Positions 42,996 to 52,128 of a stretch of 64,000 nucleotides of DNA are shown here, one piece after another. Source of the stretch: Akkermansia muciniphila (lineage in GTDB: Bacteria; Verrucomicrobiota; Verrucomicrobiia; Verrucomicrobiales; Akkermansiaceae); NCBI RefSeq assembly GCF_040616545.1, contig NZ_CP156688.1, positions 2,852,001 through 2,916,000 on the forward strand. The letters run 5' to 3'. The notes under the pieces were generated by a model. The model did not search any database, had not been told where the DNA came from, and saw only the letters and a list, made by a program, of their open reading frames with translations. Position numbers and translations under genes: made by a program. Positions within the stretch are counted from its first letter, which is position 1; every line of letters starts with the position of its first letter.

Positions 42996-43727
42996 CCCTG
43001 GACGCACACCCCCCCCTGTTCAGCATCATTATCCCGGTGTACCGGAATGAAAAGCAGCTTGCGGCCTGCCTGGATTCCATCCGGAGCCAGACCCTGGAGG
43101 ATTGGGAGTGCATCTGCATTAATGGCGGCTCTACGGACGGGAGAGCGGATATTCTGGACGGCTATTCCTTGCGGGACAAGCTCCCTTCAGGCGTTCCACT
43201 TGCGGCAAACAATAATGTTCCGGCCTGCCGGGGCAGGATATATAAAAAAGAATTTCCGGTAAAAAATAAGATAAAATTCCCGGAAAGATTCAAATTTGCG
43301 GAAGATCTTTATCTTACGGCTCAATATTTCTGCATTTGCACCTCCGCAACCGTCATCAGCAAGCCTTTTTATCAATATTCCACCAACGGGGACACCGGAG
43401 CTACAAGCGGCTTCTTCAACCGGAGGAAACCTCCGGAGGATTTCCGCACCGCCCTTCAACCCGTCCTGGATTTGAGCAAATGCCTGAACGGGCGTTCCCC
43501 GTACAGCAGGAACTACTTTCTCCGGAACAGAAGCCTGCTCGCCCTGTTCACGCTCTCCTATTCAGACTATAAACTCATTTCAGACAGAATAAAAACCCTC
43601 TATCCGGAGCATGAAAAAATACGCAACACTTGCAAACCTGCCTCTGATACTTTACTTTTTTCTTAAATCAAATTACGGGCGCACCTTTAAAAACTGGCTG
43701 GCCGGCAAAAAGCACATTTCCACATGA
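42992..43727 (+). pseudogene. Decayed glycosyltransferase family 2 (internal deletion and C-terminal frameshift)
   Basis: An open frame of 224 codons (42992-43666) starts like the intact paralogues at 40909 and 43878 (FSIIIPVYRNEKQLAACLDS, WECICINGGSTDG) but differs in three ways. The conserved Asp of the NDGS motif is Gly. After ILDGYSLRDK the sequence jumps directly to a segment matching the late KLFRTELL/EDF block (RIYKKEFPVKNKIKFPE, FAEDLYL), so about 115 residues including the metal-binding D-x-D are missing. At an A6 tract (43614-43619) the +1 frame continues as 38 residues (LPLILYFFLKSNYGRTFKNWL) that look like the real C-terminus. Almost certainly without transferase activity. Confidence 0.75.
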
Positions 43728-43877
43728 ATAATATCAAGAAGGAAACCCGGATGACGAACCCTCTCTCAAGCGGCGGCGCGGCAAATGCCTCCGGCCTATG
43801 CGCCTCCGCCGGCCCCTGTTCCTGCGCCCGGCAGGTGCGGAACGGATAAAAACCCGCCCGCATTCCTTTCCAGCCCT

Positions 43878-44903
43878 ATGCTCCAGCCCCTCGTCAGCAT
43901 CATCATTCCCGTCTTCAAGGTGGAGGAGCACCTGCGCCAATGCCTGGATTCCGTCCTCAGCCAGACGGTGGAAGAATGGGAGTGCATCTGCATTGACGAC
44001 GGCTCCCCGGACGGAAGCGGCGCCATTCTGGATGAATACGGCGCCAGGGACGCGCGGTTCCGCATCATCCACAAGCGGAATGAAGGCGTATCCGCCGCAC
44101 GCAACCTGGGCATGGAACTGGCCTCCGCGCCCTGGCTGACGTTCGTGGATTCCGACGACTGGATGGAACCTGACGCGCTGGAATGCCTGCTGGCCTCCAT
44201 GAAGGAAAGCCGCGCGGACATGGCGGTGTGCTCCATCTTCATTCACCAGTCAAACCGGGAAGACGCCTATACGGAAATTCCCCACCGCCCTCTTGGAAAT
44301 CTTCCGGAATGCCCGGTTACCAATGAGGCCTTTTCCGGCTCCTCCCTGGTGGACGTATCCGTTTGGGCCAAGCTCTTCAAAACGGAAACCATCAGACGTA
44401 ACGGGATTCATTTCATCCCGGACCTCAAGGTTTCAGAAGACATGGAATTCTCCACCCGGCTGCTCTGCCACAGCAACCGCATCTCCATCATTCCGCGCCC
44501 CCTGTACCATTACCGGGCGGGCCATGAAAGCAGCATCATGAACAATCTCATGAACGGAAGGATGAGCACGGCGGATTTCATCAACTCCCTCAGGGCCATT
44601 TACCACCTGTACCAGTGCGTTCCCCGGGACCTGCCCGGGAAGGAACGCCGGGAACGCGTCACGGGCACGCTGCGCAGGGCCCTGGCGGGGAAGAACTTTT
44701 ACGGGCAGGTGCTCCGGCGGCTTGCGCGGGAAGACCGCGCGTCCATCCTGGGCAGCACGTCCTTTCCTTATTCAAGCTATCTGCGGAAGGGGAAAAAAAT
44801 GACGTCCCTGCGCCTGATGTTCCGGCATTGGAGAATGCAGGCGGGCATCGGAACGCGGCTCCAGTCCCTGCTGCACGGAATCAGAAACCCCTTCCAAAGC
44901 TGA
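43878..44903 (+). CDS. Glycosyltransferase family 2 (GT-A)
   Basis: 341 residues from ATG 43878, chosen because the GT-A core begins at once (LVSIIIPVFKVEEHLRQCLD); upstream in-frame sequence is Pro/Ala-rich and unlike the family. WECICIDDGSPDGSGAILDEY, GVSAARNLGMELASA and FVDSDDWMEPDAL are intact. SVWAKLFKTETIRRNGIHF and SEDMEFSTRLL follow the same plan as the paralogue at 40909. It probably does the job the broken neighbour at 42992 no longer does, or a related one. The gene stops 5 bp before the next start. Confidence 0.92.
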   Translation: MLQPLVSIIIPVFKVEEHLRQCLDSVLSQTVEEWECICIDDGSPDGSGAILDEYGARDARFRIIHKRNEGVSAARNLGMELASAPWLTFVDSDDWMEPDALECLLASMKESRADMAVCSIFIHQSNREDAYTEIPHRPLGNLPECPVTNEAFSGSSLVDVSVWAKLFKTETIRRNGIHFIPDLKVSEDMEFSTRLLCHSNRISIIPRPLYHYRAGHESSIMNNLMNGRMSTADFINSLRAIYHLYQCVPRDLPGKERRERVTGTLRRALAGKNFYGQVLRRLAREDRASILGSTSFPYSSYLRKGKKMTSLRLMFRHWRMQAGIGTRLQSLLHGIRNPFQS

Positions 44904-44908
44904 CGCCC

Positions 44909-46069
44909 ATGAAGATAGGCATCATCACCATCCATTACTCCTTCATCACGCGCAATTACGGCTCCCTGCTGCAATTGTACGCCATACAGCGCGTGCTGGA
45001 CCGCATGTCCATTCAATCCGCGCTGATCAAGCAACTGCCGGCTTTGTCCCCCGTCCCCGCTCCACCCTCCGCCCGGCAGAAGCTGGCCTATTATCTTCAC
45101 CATCCCCTCCATTTTCTTGCACGCTGCGCGCGTTTTCTTGCTCCCCGGAGAAAAACATCCCTGAAAACGCTGCCGTTCGGCGCCTTTCTGGAGAAGGAAA
45201 TCCGCAGTCTCCCCCCGGTCTTCCGTCCGGGAGAGCTTCACGCGGAAAAATTGGGCTTTGACCTGTACCTGGCGGGAAGCGACCAGATATGGACTTCCTG
45301 CGAACCGGAAAAACTCCTGGACTTCGCCCCACCCGGAAAACGCATTGCGTACGCCGCCAGCGCCGCTTGGGGAGAACAGGCGCCGGAATGGTTCATGCAC
45401 GCGCAGAGGGAATTCCCCAGGTTTGCCGCCATTTCCGTGCGTGAAAAAAACGGAGTGGACATCTGCCGGAAAGCCGGGGCGGAAAAGGTGGACGTGGTGC
45501 TGGACCCCACGCTGCTTCTGGACCGCCGGGAGTACGGCAGGCTGCTGGAAGGCCGTTCCCCCTACCTGGTCGCCCCCTGCGTGCTGGGTTACTTTCTCAA
45601 CATTGAAGACCTTTCCCAATTGCCGTGGAAACAGGTAAAAGCCGTGAGCAGGAGGATGCACGCCCCTCTTCATGTGATTCCCCTCCAGGGGGCGGAACAC
45701 TGCATTCCGGAAAAATACGCCATCACCCCGGACCCCTACCAATTTTTGCAGGCTTTTCAGGAAGCCTCCTGCGTCATCACCAATTCATTCCACGGGACGG
45801 TATTTGCCATCATCATGCAAAAGCCCTTCCTGACCATCCTCCAGAACGGACACACGGCCACCCAGAACGCCCGCGTCCTTTCCCTTCTGGAAGCCTTGGG
45901 CCTGGAGGACAGGATATACCGCCCGGAACAGGGCTCCATGAACGCGCAACTGGAGCGCCCCGTCAATTGGGAAGCCACGGAACGGAACCTGGAAGCCCTG
46001 CGCCGCCATTCCATGGACTTCCTGGGGAATGCCATTCAACAATGCACCCCCTGTCCCCGCCATGACTGA
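44909..46069 (+). CDS. Polysaccharide pyruvyl transferase
   Basis: Adds a ketal-linked pyruvate from phosphoenolpyruvate to a sugar, giving the polymer negative charge. 386 residues from ATG 44909. IGIITIHYSFITRNYGSLLQL at the start, LGFDLYLAGSDQIW, GKRIAYAASAAWGE, FAAISVREKNGVDICRKAG, VDVVLDPTLLLDRREY and VITNSFHGTVFAIIMQKPF are the order of blocks in the CsaB/WcaK-type pyruvyl transferase family; the SFHG histidine is conserved. Overlaps the flippase gene by 8 bp. Frequently found beside an iron-sulfur F420-dehydrogenase-like protein, as here (47600). Confidence 0.93.
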   Translation: MKIGIITIHYSFITRNYGSLLQLYAIQRVLDRMSIQSALIKQLPALSPVPAPPSARQKLAYYLHHPLHFLARCARFLAPRRKTSLKTLPFGAFLEKEIRSLPPVFRPGELHAEKLGFDLYLAGSDQIWTSCEPEKLLDFAPPGKRIAYAASAAWGEQAPEWFMHAQREFPRFAAISVREKNGVDICRKAGAEKVDVVLDPTLLLDRREYGRLLEGRSPYLVAPCVLGYFLNIEDLSQLPWKQVKAVSRRMHAPLHVIPLQGAEHCIPEKYAITPDPYQFLQAFQEASCVITNSFHGTVFAIIMQKPFLTILQNGHTATQNARVLSLLEALGLEDRIYRPEQGSMNAQLERPVNWEATERNLEALRRHSMDFLGNAIQQCTPCPRHD

Positions 46070-47585
46070 AGAAAACAGCAACAGGCGCATTGCGCGCAAT
46101 ACCATGCTGCTCTATTCCCGCTCGCTGATCAATCTGCTCATCGGGCTGTACACCTCGCGCCTTACGCTTGACGCCCTGGGCATAGCGGATTATGGGATTT
46201 ACAACGTGGTGGGCAGCCTGGTGGCCCTTTTCGGCCTGTTCAACGGAAGCCTGAATACGGCCATCAGCCGGTTCATCACCTATGAGCTGGGAAAGAACAA
46301 CCATGAGAAGCTGAACAAGGTTTTTTCCTCCTCCCTGAGCATCCTGTTCCTCTTTGCCCTGGTCATTTTCATTCTGGGGGAAACGGTGGGGCTTTGGGCG
46401 GTCAATTACCACATGGTTTTTCCCGCGGACCGCATGACGGCCGTCAACTGGGTTTACCAGCTCTCCCTGATGACTTTCCTGGTCAGCGTGCTCAACGTAG
46501 CTTACTCCGCCACGCTGGCGGCCCATGAGAATTTCCGCATTATGGCGTCCGTGGACATCACGCTGACCGTGGTCAAGGTCGTCTGCGTGATCCTGCTGTA
46601 CTACGTCCCCATGGATCGGCTGATTTACTTTGCCGGGTACTGTTTCCTGCTCACCCTGGCTTCAAGCGGCTTTTACATCTTTTACTGCAAGAGGCATTAC
46701 CCGAGCTGCCGCTACCGCCTTATTCTGGACAAGCCCTTCCTTAAAGAAATGGGGGCGTTTTACTCCTGGAACCTGTTCGGTTCCGTGGCATGGTTGCTGA
46801 AAGGGTCCGGCATCAACGTCGTCATCAACCTCTTCTTCGGGGTTCTCATCAATGCGGCCCAGGCTGTGGCTTCCCAGGTATCCACGGGGGTGACGGCCCT
46901 GATGGGGAGCTTTTCCAGCGCCGTGCAGCCCCAAATCATCAAGAGCTATGCCTCCGGCGACTATGGGCACATGTGGAAACTCGTCTTCAACGGAACGCGC
47001 TACAGTTTCTTCCTGCTGGCCGTTTTCATCATCCCGCTATGCTTCAACATTGATTTCATCCTGTCCCTCTGGCTCAAGGAAATTCCCACGTACACCAATA
47101 TCTTCATTATCCTTTTCCTGACGAACGTCCTGATGGAAAGCTACTCCTCCTATTTGATCACCGTGATGCTGGCTACGGGTAAAATTGCGTTTTACCAGGT
47201 CAGCGTAGGAACCATCCTCCTGCTCAATATTCCCTTGAGCTATCTGGCCTTCAAATGGGGATACGGCCCCACAAGCTTCCTGGTGGTATCCATCCTGCTG
47301 ACGCTCGCGGCGTCCGGCCTTCGGCTTTTCCTGTTAAAGAAAATGTTCTCCCTCTCCATCACGTTCTTCGTCCGCTCCGTTTTTATTAAAACGCTTTCCG
47401 TCGTCCTTCTGATCTGCGCCTTGAATTCCGTTCTTCTCTTCCTCTTCCCTGATATTCCCTACGGCAACATCATCATACTTCTCCTGTCCTGCTGCATTTC
47501 CATGGCGGGCATTTACTTCCTGGGCCTGACCTCCACGGAACGCCGCATTGTCCTCCAGCAGGCAAGAAAATATCTTCATTGTTAA
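46062..47585 (+). CDS. Polysaccharide flippase (Wzx, MATE-like)
   Basis: Turns the lipid-linked repeat unit from the inner to the outer face of the cytoplasmic membrane. 507 residues from ATG 46062, which lies 8 bp inside the pyruvyl transferase gene. Twelve to fourteen hydrophobic helices; the N-terminus RRIARNTMLLYSRSLINLLIGLYTSRLTLDALGIADYGIYNVVGS is the usual start of this family in Bacteroidota, and MGAFYSWNLFGSVAWLLKGSGINVVINLFFG marks the second half. It is the only flippase candidate in the locus. Confidence 0.93.
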   Translation: MTEENSNRRIARNTMLLYSRSLINLLIGLYTSRLTLDALGIADYGIYNVVGSLVALFGLFNGSLNTAISRFITYELGKNNHEKLNKVFSSSLSILFLFALVIFILGETVGLWAVNYHMVFPADRMTAVNWVYQLSLMTFLVSVLNVAYSATLAAHENFRIMASVDITLTVVKVVCVILLYYVPMDRLIYFAGYCFLLTLASSGFYIFYCKRHYPSCRYRLILDKPFLKEMGAFYSWNLFGSVAWLLKGSGINVVINLFFGVLINAAQAVASQVSTGVTALMGSFSSAVQPQIIKSYASGDYGHMWKLVFNGTRYSFFLLAVFIIPLCFNIDFILSLWLKEIPTYTNIFIILFLTNVLMESYSSYLITVMLATGKIAFYQVSVGTILLLNIPLSYLAFKWGYGPTSFLVVSILLTLAASGLRLFLLKKMFSLSITFFVRSVFIKTLSVVLLICALNSVLLFLFPDIPYGNIIILLLSCCISMAGIYFLGLTSTERRIVLQQARKYLHC

Positions 47586-47599
47586 TCTCATCCACGAAC

Positions 47600-48838
47600 A
47601 TGATCACTCTGGAAAGCAAACAGGACTGCTGCGGCTGCCATGCCTGCGTGACCATCTGCCCCCGGAAATGCATTTCCATGCATGCAGATGAAGAAGGTTT
47701 CCTGTACCCCTCAACGGATTTGAATCTCTGCGTGGACTGCCATTTGTGCGAACGCGCCTGCCCGATGATCTCCCCTCCCGTCCCGCCATCTACCGTGCCG
47801 GATGGAGGGGACTCCTCCATCAAGGCCTATGCGGCGCGGTGCAGAGATGAACGGCTCAAAAGCAACAGCGCCTCGGGAGGTATCTTCCCTGTTCTGGCTG
47901 AACAGGTGCTGAAGGAAGGCGGCGTTGTCTTCGGCGCCAGGTGGGATGAGGATTTCATGGCCGTGCGCCATGATTTCATCACAGACATGAAAGATTTGCA
48001 CCTCCTTCAGGGCAGCAAGTATATTCAATCCTCCATGGGAAATGCGTTTCTCCTGGTCCAGGACTTTCTGAAACAAGGCCGTAAGGTCTTATTTTCCGGA
48101 ACTCCATGCCAGATTTCGGGTTTAAGAAAGGTCATCCGGAAGCATTCCGATCGGCTGATCACCGTAGATGTTGCCTGCCACAGCGTGCCTTCCCCCAAAG
48201 TCTGGCAGGCCTTTTTCCGCGACCTGATGTCCAGAAACAAGATTTCCGGGGCAACAGGTGTTTTCATGAGAAAAAGGACCTTTGATCCACAGCGCGGCTG
48301 GAGATGTGATTCCTTTCTGGTGGAATCAGGCCATTCCGGCAAACCTGCATTCCAGGATTCCATTTACCAGACTTCCTACGGACTCGGTTTTCTGGAAGGA
48401 CTCTTTTCCCGCCCATCATGTGAACGATGCCCCGCCAAAAACATGGCAAGCGGCAGTGACATCACCTTGGGTGACTTCTGGGGGGTGGAAAATTATTTTC
48501 CGGACTTGTCCATGCAGGAAGGCCTTTCCATCATAATCTGTAAATCGCCGAAAGCTCATGCATTGCTGGACTTGGTACGTGATGCCTTTTCCATTTTACG
48601 GTCCGCGGAATATGAACAGGCCGCAATTCATAACGAAGGCTTGCGTTTTGACCCCAGAAAAAATCCCGGTCGGGACTCTTTTTTCCGGCGATTGGTTAAA
48701 TGTCGGTCTGACCGGGCCGCAGTCAGGCTCATGGACTCCTATTTCAAGCCCACTCTTTTCACAAAAGTGAAAACAAAGCTGAAATCCATCTTGAAACGCA
48801 TCATTTTAATGAGCTCCTTCCAGAACCTTATTCACTAA
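47600..48838 (+). CDS. Iron-sulfur protein of the F420 hydrogenase/dehydrogenase beta-subunit family
   Basis: 412 residues from ATG 47600. N-terminal ferredoxin-like part with two Cys clusters, CCGCHACVTICPRKC and CVDCHLCERACPM, for 4Fe-4S centres. Then the F420-dehydrogenase beta-subunit N- and C-domains: ASGGIFPVLAEQVL, GSKYIQSSMG, VLFSGTPCQISGLRK, CERCPAKNMASGSDITLGDFWG. Members are often coded next to polysaccharide pyruvyl transferases and flippases in bacteria that do not make F420; the reaction in that setting is not established. A flavin-linked reduction of a sugar or ketal intermediate is one possibility. Confidence 0.88.
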   Translation: MITLESKQDCCGCHACVTICPRKCISMHADEEGFLYPSTDLNLCVDCHLCERACPMISPPVPPSTVPDGGDSSIKAYAARCRDERLKSNSASGGIFPVLAEQVLKEGGVVFGARWDEDFMAVRHDFITDMKDLHLLQGSKYIQSSMGNAFLLVQDFLKQGRKVLFSGTPCQISGLRKVIRKHSDRLITVDVACHSVPSPKVWQAFFRDLMSRNKISGATGVFMRKRTFDPQRGWRCDSFLVESGHSGKPAFQDSIYQTSYGLGFLEGLFSRPSCERCPAKNMASGSDITLGDFWGVENYFPDLSMQEGLSIIICKSPKAHALLDLVRDAFSILRSAEYEQAAIHNEGLRFDPRKNPGRDSFFRRLVKCRSDRAAVRLMDSYFKPTLFTKVKTKLKSILKRIILMSSFQNLIH

Positions 48839-48861
48839 TTCAATATTTATTTCCGACCCCG

Positions 48862-49881
48862 TTGAAAAACTCTCTCAACATGGAAATACCGAAAAAGCGC
48901 GTCGTATGGATTGACGTGTCAAGAGTGCTTGCAGCGCTCCTGATCATGCACGTCCACTTGTCCTCCCCCTTGCTCAAAACAACGGGAATCCACCTCTTCT
49001 ACAATGGCCGTGTTCCCTTCTTCCTGGTACTGGCCGGCTATTTCCTGGCCAGGAACATCACCTGGAACAAGGCCTTTGACCGGGCTTTATGGCTGTTCAT
49101 CCCGTACATCCTCTGGAACGTGCTGTACCTGCTCCTTCTCTCCCTCCACGGCGGCAGTTCCTTCCAGTTTGCGGACCTGCTCGGCATCCGGGATGTCTTC
49201 CTGCCGGGCATGGACCTCTTCCCCTTCGGGAGCGAGCCTCATCGTGTTCCCCCCATCGGTCCCTCCTGGTTCCTGCGGGACATCATCATCCTCACTCTGC
49301 TGACGCCGCTCCTGGCCCGCATCAAAATACTGCTGCTGCCCGTGCTGCTGCTCTTTTTCTCCTTCTGCAACATGGCTCCCGATCCCCTGGTGACGCTCTC
49401 CGTGGGAGCCTGCGCCTTCTACCTGCTGGGCGTCGTGCTCAGCTCCCGCCGGATTGACGACATCCATCTGGTGCTGAATAAAAAATTCGGCATCGTCTTC
49501 TGCGTAAGCATTCTCGCTTCCTCCGCGATGATTCTGCTGCACTCCGCCGGAATCCTCTCCCTGTGGACGGAAACGGTCGCGGGCATGCTGCTGGGAGTCA
49601 TGCTGATTATGTACGCAGGCATCTGGATGGAAAAGCGCCTGCCCGGCGTGGCCGCCAGAATAGCCCTGCTGGCTCCCGCCTGCTTCCTGACGTTCATGCT
49701 GCACATGCCCATTTACGAATGGCTGCCTTCTTCCATGAAATTCGGCGCGTTCGCCCTGTTCACGCCGCTGATGGCATTCACGGCCATTGTCCTGTTCTAT
49801 TTTGCCCTGAAACGCTTTGCCCCGTTCCTGCTGCCGTATCTGGCCCATGTTAAACGGCCGTCAGGGAAATCAGCGTCTTAA
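48862..49881 (+). CDS. Acyltransferase-3 family membrane protein (second of three)
   Basis: 339 residues from a TTG at 48862, or 333 from the ATG at 48880. KRVVWIDVSRVLAALLIMHVHLSSPL carries the family start with its histidines (MHVH), and FYNGRVPFFLVLAGYFLARN is the second conserved block. About ten hydrophobic helices. It resembles the succinyl/acetyltransferases that decorate exopolysaccharides (ExoZ/EpsH-like); the acyl group is unknown. A gap of 601 bp follows. Confidence 0.86.
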   Translation: MKNSLNMEIPKKRVVWIDVSRVLAALLIMHVHLSSPLLKTTGIHLFYNGRVPFFLVLAGYFLARNITWNKAFDRALWLFIPYILWNVLYLLLLSLHGGSSFQFADLLGIRDVFLPGMDLFPFGSEPHRVPPIGPSWFLRDIIILTLLTPLLARIKILLLPVLLLFFSFCNMAPDPLVTLSVGACAFYLLGVVLSSRRIDDIHLVLNKKFGIVFCVSILASSAMILLHSAGILSLWTETVAGMLLGVMLIMYAGIWMEKRLPGVAARIALLAPACFLTFMLHMPIYEWLPSSMKFGAFALFTPLMAFTAIVLFYFALKRFAPFLLPYLAHVKRPSGKSAS

Positions 49882-50482
49882 AGGGCAAATGCCCCATTAA
49901 AACACTAGCCGCGCCCGCCGGGAAAGATACTTGAACGCAGCCGGAAAACGCCGGCCTTACCTGCGGATTCCAACTGTTCCCATATTCCAGCCTGGAGCTC
50001 CTCATTCTTTTCACAGGAGGAGGATGCGAATCCGTCCGCACTTGCTGCAAGGCGCATGCATGAACTAATGTGCGGCACCGCCATTCCCCTGCGGTGGAGC
50101 CTTGCTGTCCCATGGACCTTTTTCCGGACGCGTTCGCCAGGCCTCCGTCCTCCCTGCAAATGCGGCATGGCAGAACCTGAACGTGCACGGAAACTTTAAT
50201 TCAAGCAATGAAATTCCGGAGAACAGGAAACGCCCTGACGAGGCAAACACGGATTACAGCCACAGCAAGAATGCTGCCGACAATTTTTTATCCATTTCTG
50301 ATCAACGGACGAAGACCCCAGAAAAGGACGGAAGGCAGATGACCCTGTCCAAAAAAAATACCTGTCTTCCCGTGAAATAGACGCGTTCATTGACGGCATC
50401 CATCCTTTATTGTGCTCAACAATAACACTCATTGAGCGATTTTCAATCATACACGCCTCAAAATCTTTGATTCATTATCACA
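49882..50482. other. 601-bp intergenic region inside the polysaccharide locus
   Basis: No open frame of protein-like composition on either strand. AT content rises from about 50400 towards the next gene. At 50414-50437 the dyad GCTCAA-N12-TTGAGC lies about 45 bp before the ATG of the small DNA-binding protein and could be its operator; this is a weak guess. The region probably marks the start of a separate transcription unit. Confidence 0.5.
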
Positions 50483-50860
50483 ATGAGCAAAGTACCCCTC
50501 ATGCACGAACCTCTTGTGGATATTCTGGAGCTGGGACGCTGGATGGCTGAAAATCATATCAGCCGCTCCGCGCTGGCTTCAGCCATTGGCATGAACAGAA
50601 GCGCCATTGACAATTATTTTGTCAGGAAAAAACTTTCCCGCCACGCCCAAATCCTCATCAAGCGGTTCATGGAAGGTCAGGAAGCCGTGGGAGCCTCCCG
50701 TGAGGTTTCCTCCCTCATCACGGTTCCCCTGAGTAACAGGGTGCTCAACCTTGCCATGAAGGCGGCCGTCCGGCAAAACCTGACGATGGAGGAATTCCTG
50801 GCGCGGGCCGTGGAAGCGGCCGCGAAAACCCCCGCAGACGGGAGGGACGGGGTCCAATGA
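50483..50860 (+). CDS. Small helix-turn-helix protein coupled to an acyltransferase gene
   Basis: 125 residues. Residues 12-60 form a helix-turn-helix (LGRWMAENHISRSALASAIGMNRSAIDNYFVRKKLSRHAQILI), similar to XRE/Cro-type or phage-regulator folds. Residues 80-115 (LSNRVLNLAMKAAVRQNLTMEEFLARAVEAAA) have the strand-helix-helix pattern of ribbon-helix-helix or antitoxin-like dimerisation domains. So it may be a two-domain DNA-binding protein. It overlaps the acyltransferase gene by ATGA, so the two are translationally coupled. Likely a local regulator of the unit or of surface-polymer genes; target unknown. Confidence 0.75.
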   Translation: MSKVPLMHEPLVDILELGRWMAENHISRSALASAIGMNRSAIDNYFVRKKLSRHAQILIKRFMEGQEAVGASREVSSLITVPLSNRVLNLAMKAAVRQNLTMEEFLARAVEAAAKTPADGRDGVQ

Positions 50861-52038
50861 ACCGCAGGAAAGAAATGCAGGCGGACGCGGCAGGCTCCGG
50901 CATGGAAAACTCCGCGCCCCTGGTGCTGCCCATGGGAGGGCCTGCCCATTCCAGAAACTACGGCCTTGATTTTCTCAGATGCCTGTCCATGTTCTTTGTG
51001 GTTCTTCTGCACGTGCTCAGGTGGGGGGAGGCCGGGAACCTGGTCAACCACACCCTGGGAACTCCCAATTACGCGGTTTCCTGGTTTCTTGAACTAAGCG
51101 CCTTCTGCGCGGTCAACAGTTTTGCTCTTATTACAGGGTATGTAGGCGTCAGGGTGCCGCACCGCATTTCCCGTTTTATCAATTTATGGTTTCAGGTTTT
51201 CTTTTACACCGTTGGAATAACCTTTTTATTTAAATGGCTCATGCCTGGAAGCGTAAGCCTTAAGGGAATGTTCCAGGCCTTCTTTCCCGTTCTGCGCATG
51301 GCTTATTGGTACTTTACGGCTTATGCCGTCCTGTTTTTCTTTATTCCCTTCCTTAATACGCTCATCCGTTCCCTTGGCAGGGAATCCGCCAAATGGCTTT
51401 GCCTGCTGATCTTCATTATTTTTTCCCTGCTGTCCACCATCTCCGGAAATGAAGACTGGCTCAGCCACGGCGGATACAGCGCCATCTGGCTGGGCTGCCT
51501 GTACGTTGCGGGAGGGTGCATCAGCCATTTCCAGCTATGGAGCACGTTAAAGCGGCCCGCTTTTTATTACTTCCTTTGCTGTCTCCTGGGTACGGCGGGA
51601 ATGCTTGCATGGAACTATCTTCCCTTCCGGCAGGGAATTTCAGAAAAACTCTTTGCCGTTTATACGGCGCCGCTCTGCTGCCTGTGCTCCTTCTTCCTTC
51701 TCCAGGCCTGTGCGCGCATGCGGGTCACCAGCAGAGCGGCCATCCGCCTGATCTCCCTCCTTGCCCCGTTTTCCTTTGCCGTTTACCTGATTCACTCCAA
51801 TCCCCTTGTGTGGCATCATGTCCTGAAGGGACGGTTTGCCGTGCTGCAGGATTCCCCCTGGTACATCATGGCCGCGGGAGCGCTGGGGGCAAGCCTGGGC
51901 ATCTACCTGGCATGCAGCATGATCGACTCCGTCCGGAGCGTCCTGTTCCGCCTGCTCCATATCCGGGAACTTTCCGTTAAATTGGAGGCCGTCCTGTCAA
52001 AATTGAAGCAATGGATTCTCCGGAGCATTCCATCATAA
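50857..52038 (+). CDS. Acyltransferase-3 family membrane protein (third of three)
   Basis: 393 residues, start overlapping the upstream stop by ATGA. The core begins at about residue 33: NYGLDFLRCLSMFFVVLLHVLRWGE with the conserved histidine, then ELSAFCAVNSFALITGYVG. Ten membrane helices follow; FSFAVYLIHSNPLVWHHVL is the typical late block, in which a His lies at the end of a helix. Compared with the two other family members in the locus it has a longer N-terminal tail (Gln/Ala/Asp). Predicted to modify a surface polymer; last gene of the polysaccharide region. Confidence 0.87.
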   Translation: MNRRKEMQADAAGSGMENSAPLVLPMGGPAHSRNYGLDFLRCLSMFFVVLLHVLRWGEAGNLVNHTLGTPNYAVSWFLELSAFCAVNSFALITGYVGVRVPHRISRFINLWFQVFFYTVGITFLFKWLMPGSVSLKGMFQAFFPVLRMAYWYFTAYAVLFFFIPFLNTLIRSLGRESAKWLCLLIFIIFSLLSTISGNEDWLSHGGYSAIWLGCLYVAGGCISHFQLWSTLKRPAFYYFLCCLLGTAGMLAWNYLPFRQGISEKLFAVYTAPLCCLCSFFLLQACARMRVTSRAAIRLISLLAPFSFAVYLIHSNPLVWHHVLKGRFAVLQDSPWYIMAAGALGASLGIYLACSMIDSVRSVLFRLLHIRELSVKLEAVLSKLKQWILRSIPS

Positions 52039-52128
52039 CTTCACGGCGTAAATTTAACTGTAAATTCTTTCAATTTCCTAAAGAATGTCTTGCGAAATTG
52101 AACGGCGCCATTATTATGGCGGCGAAAC

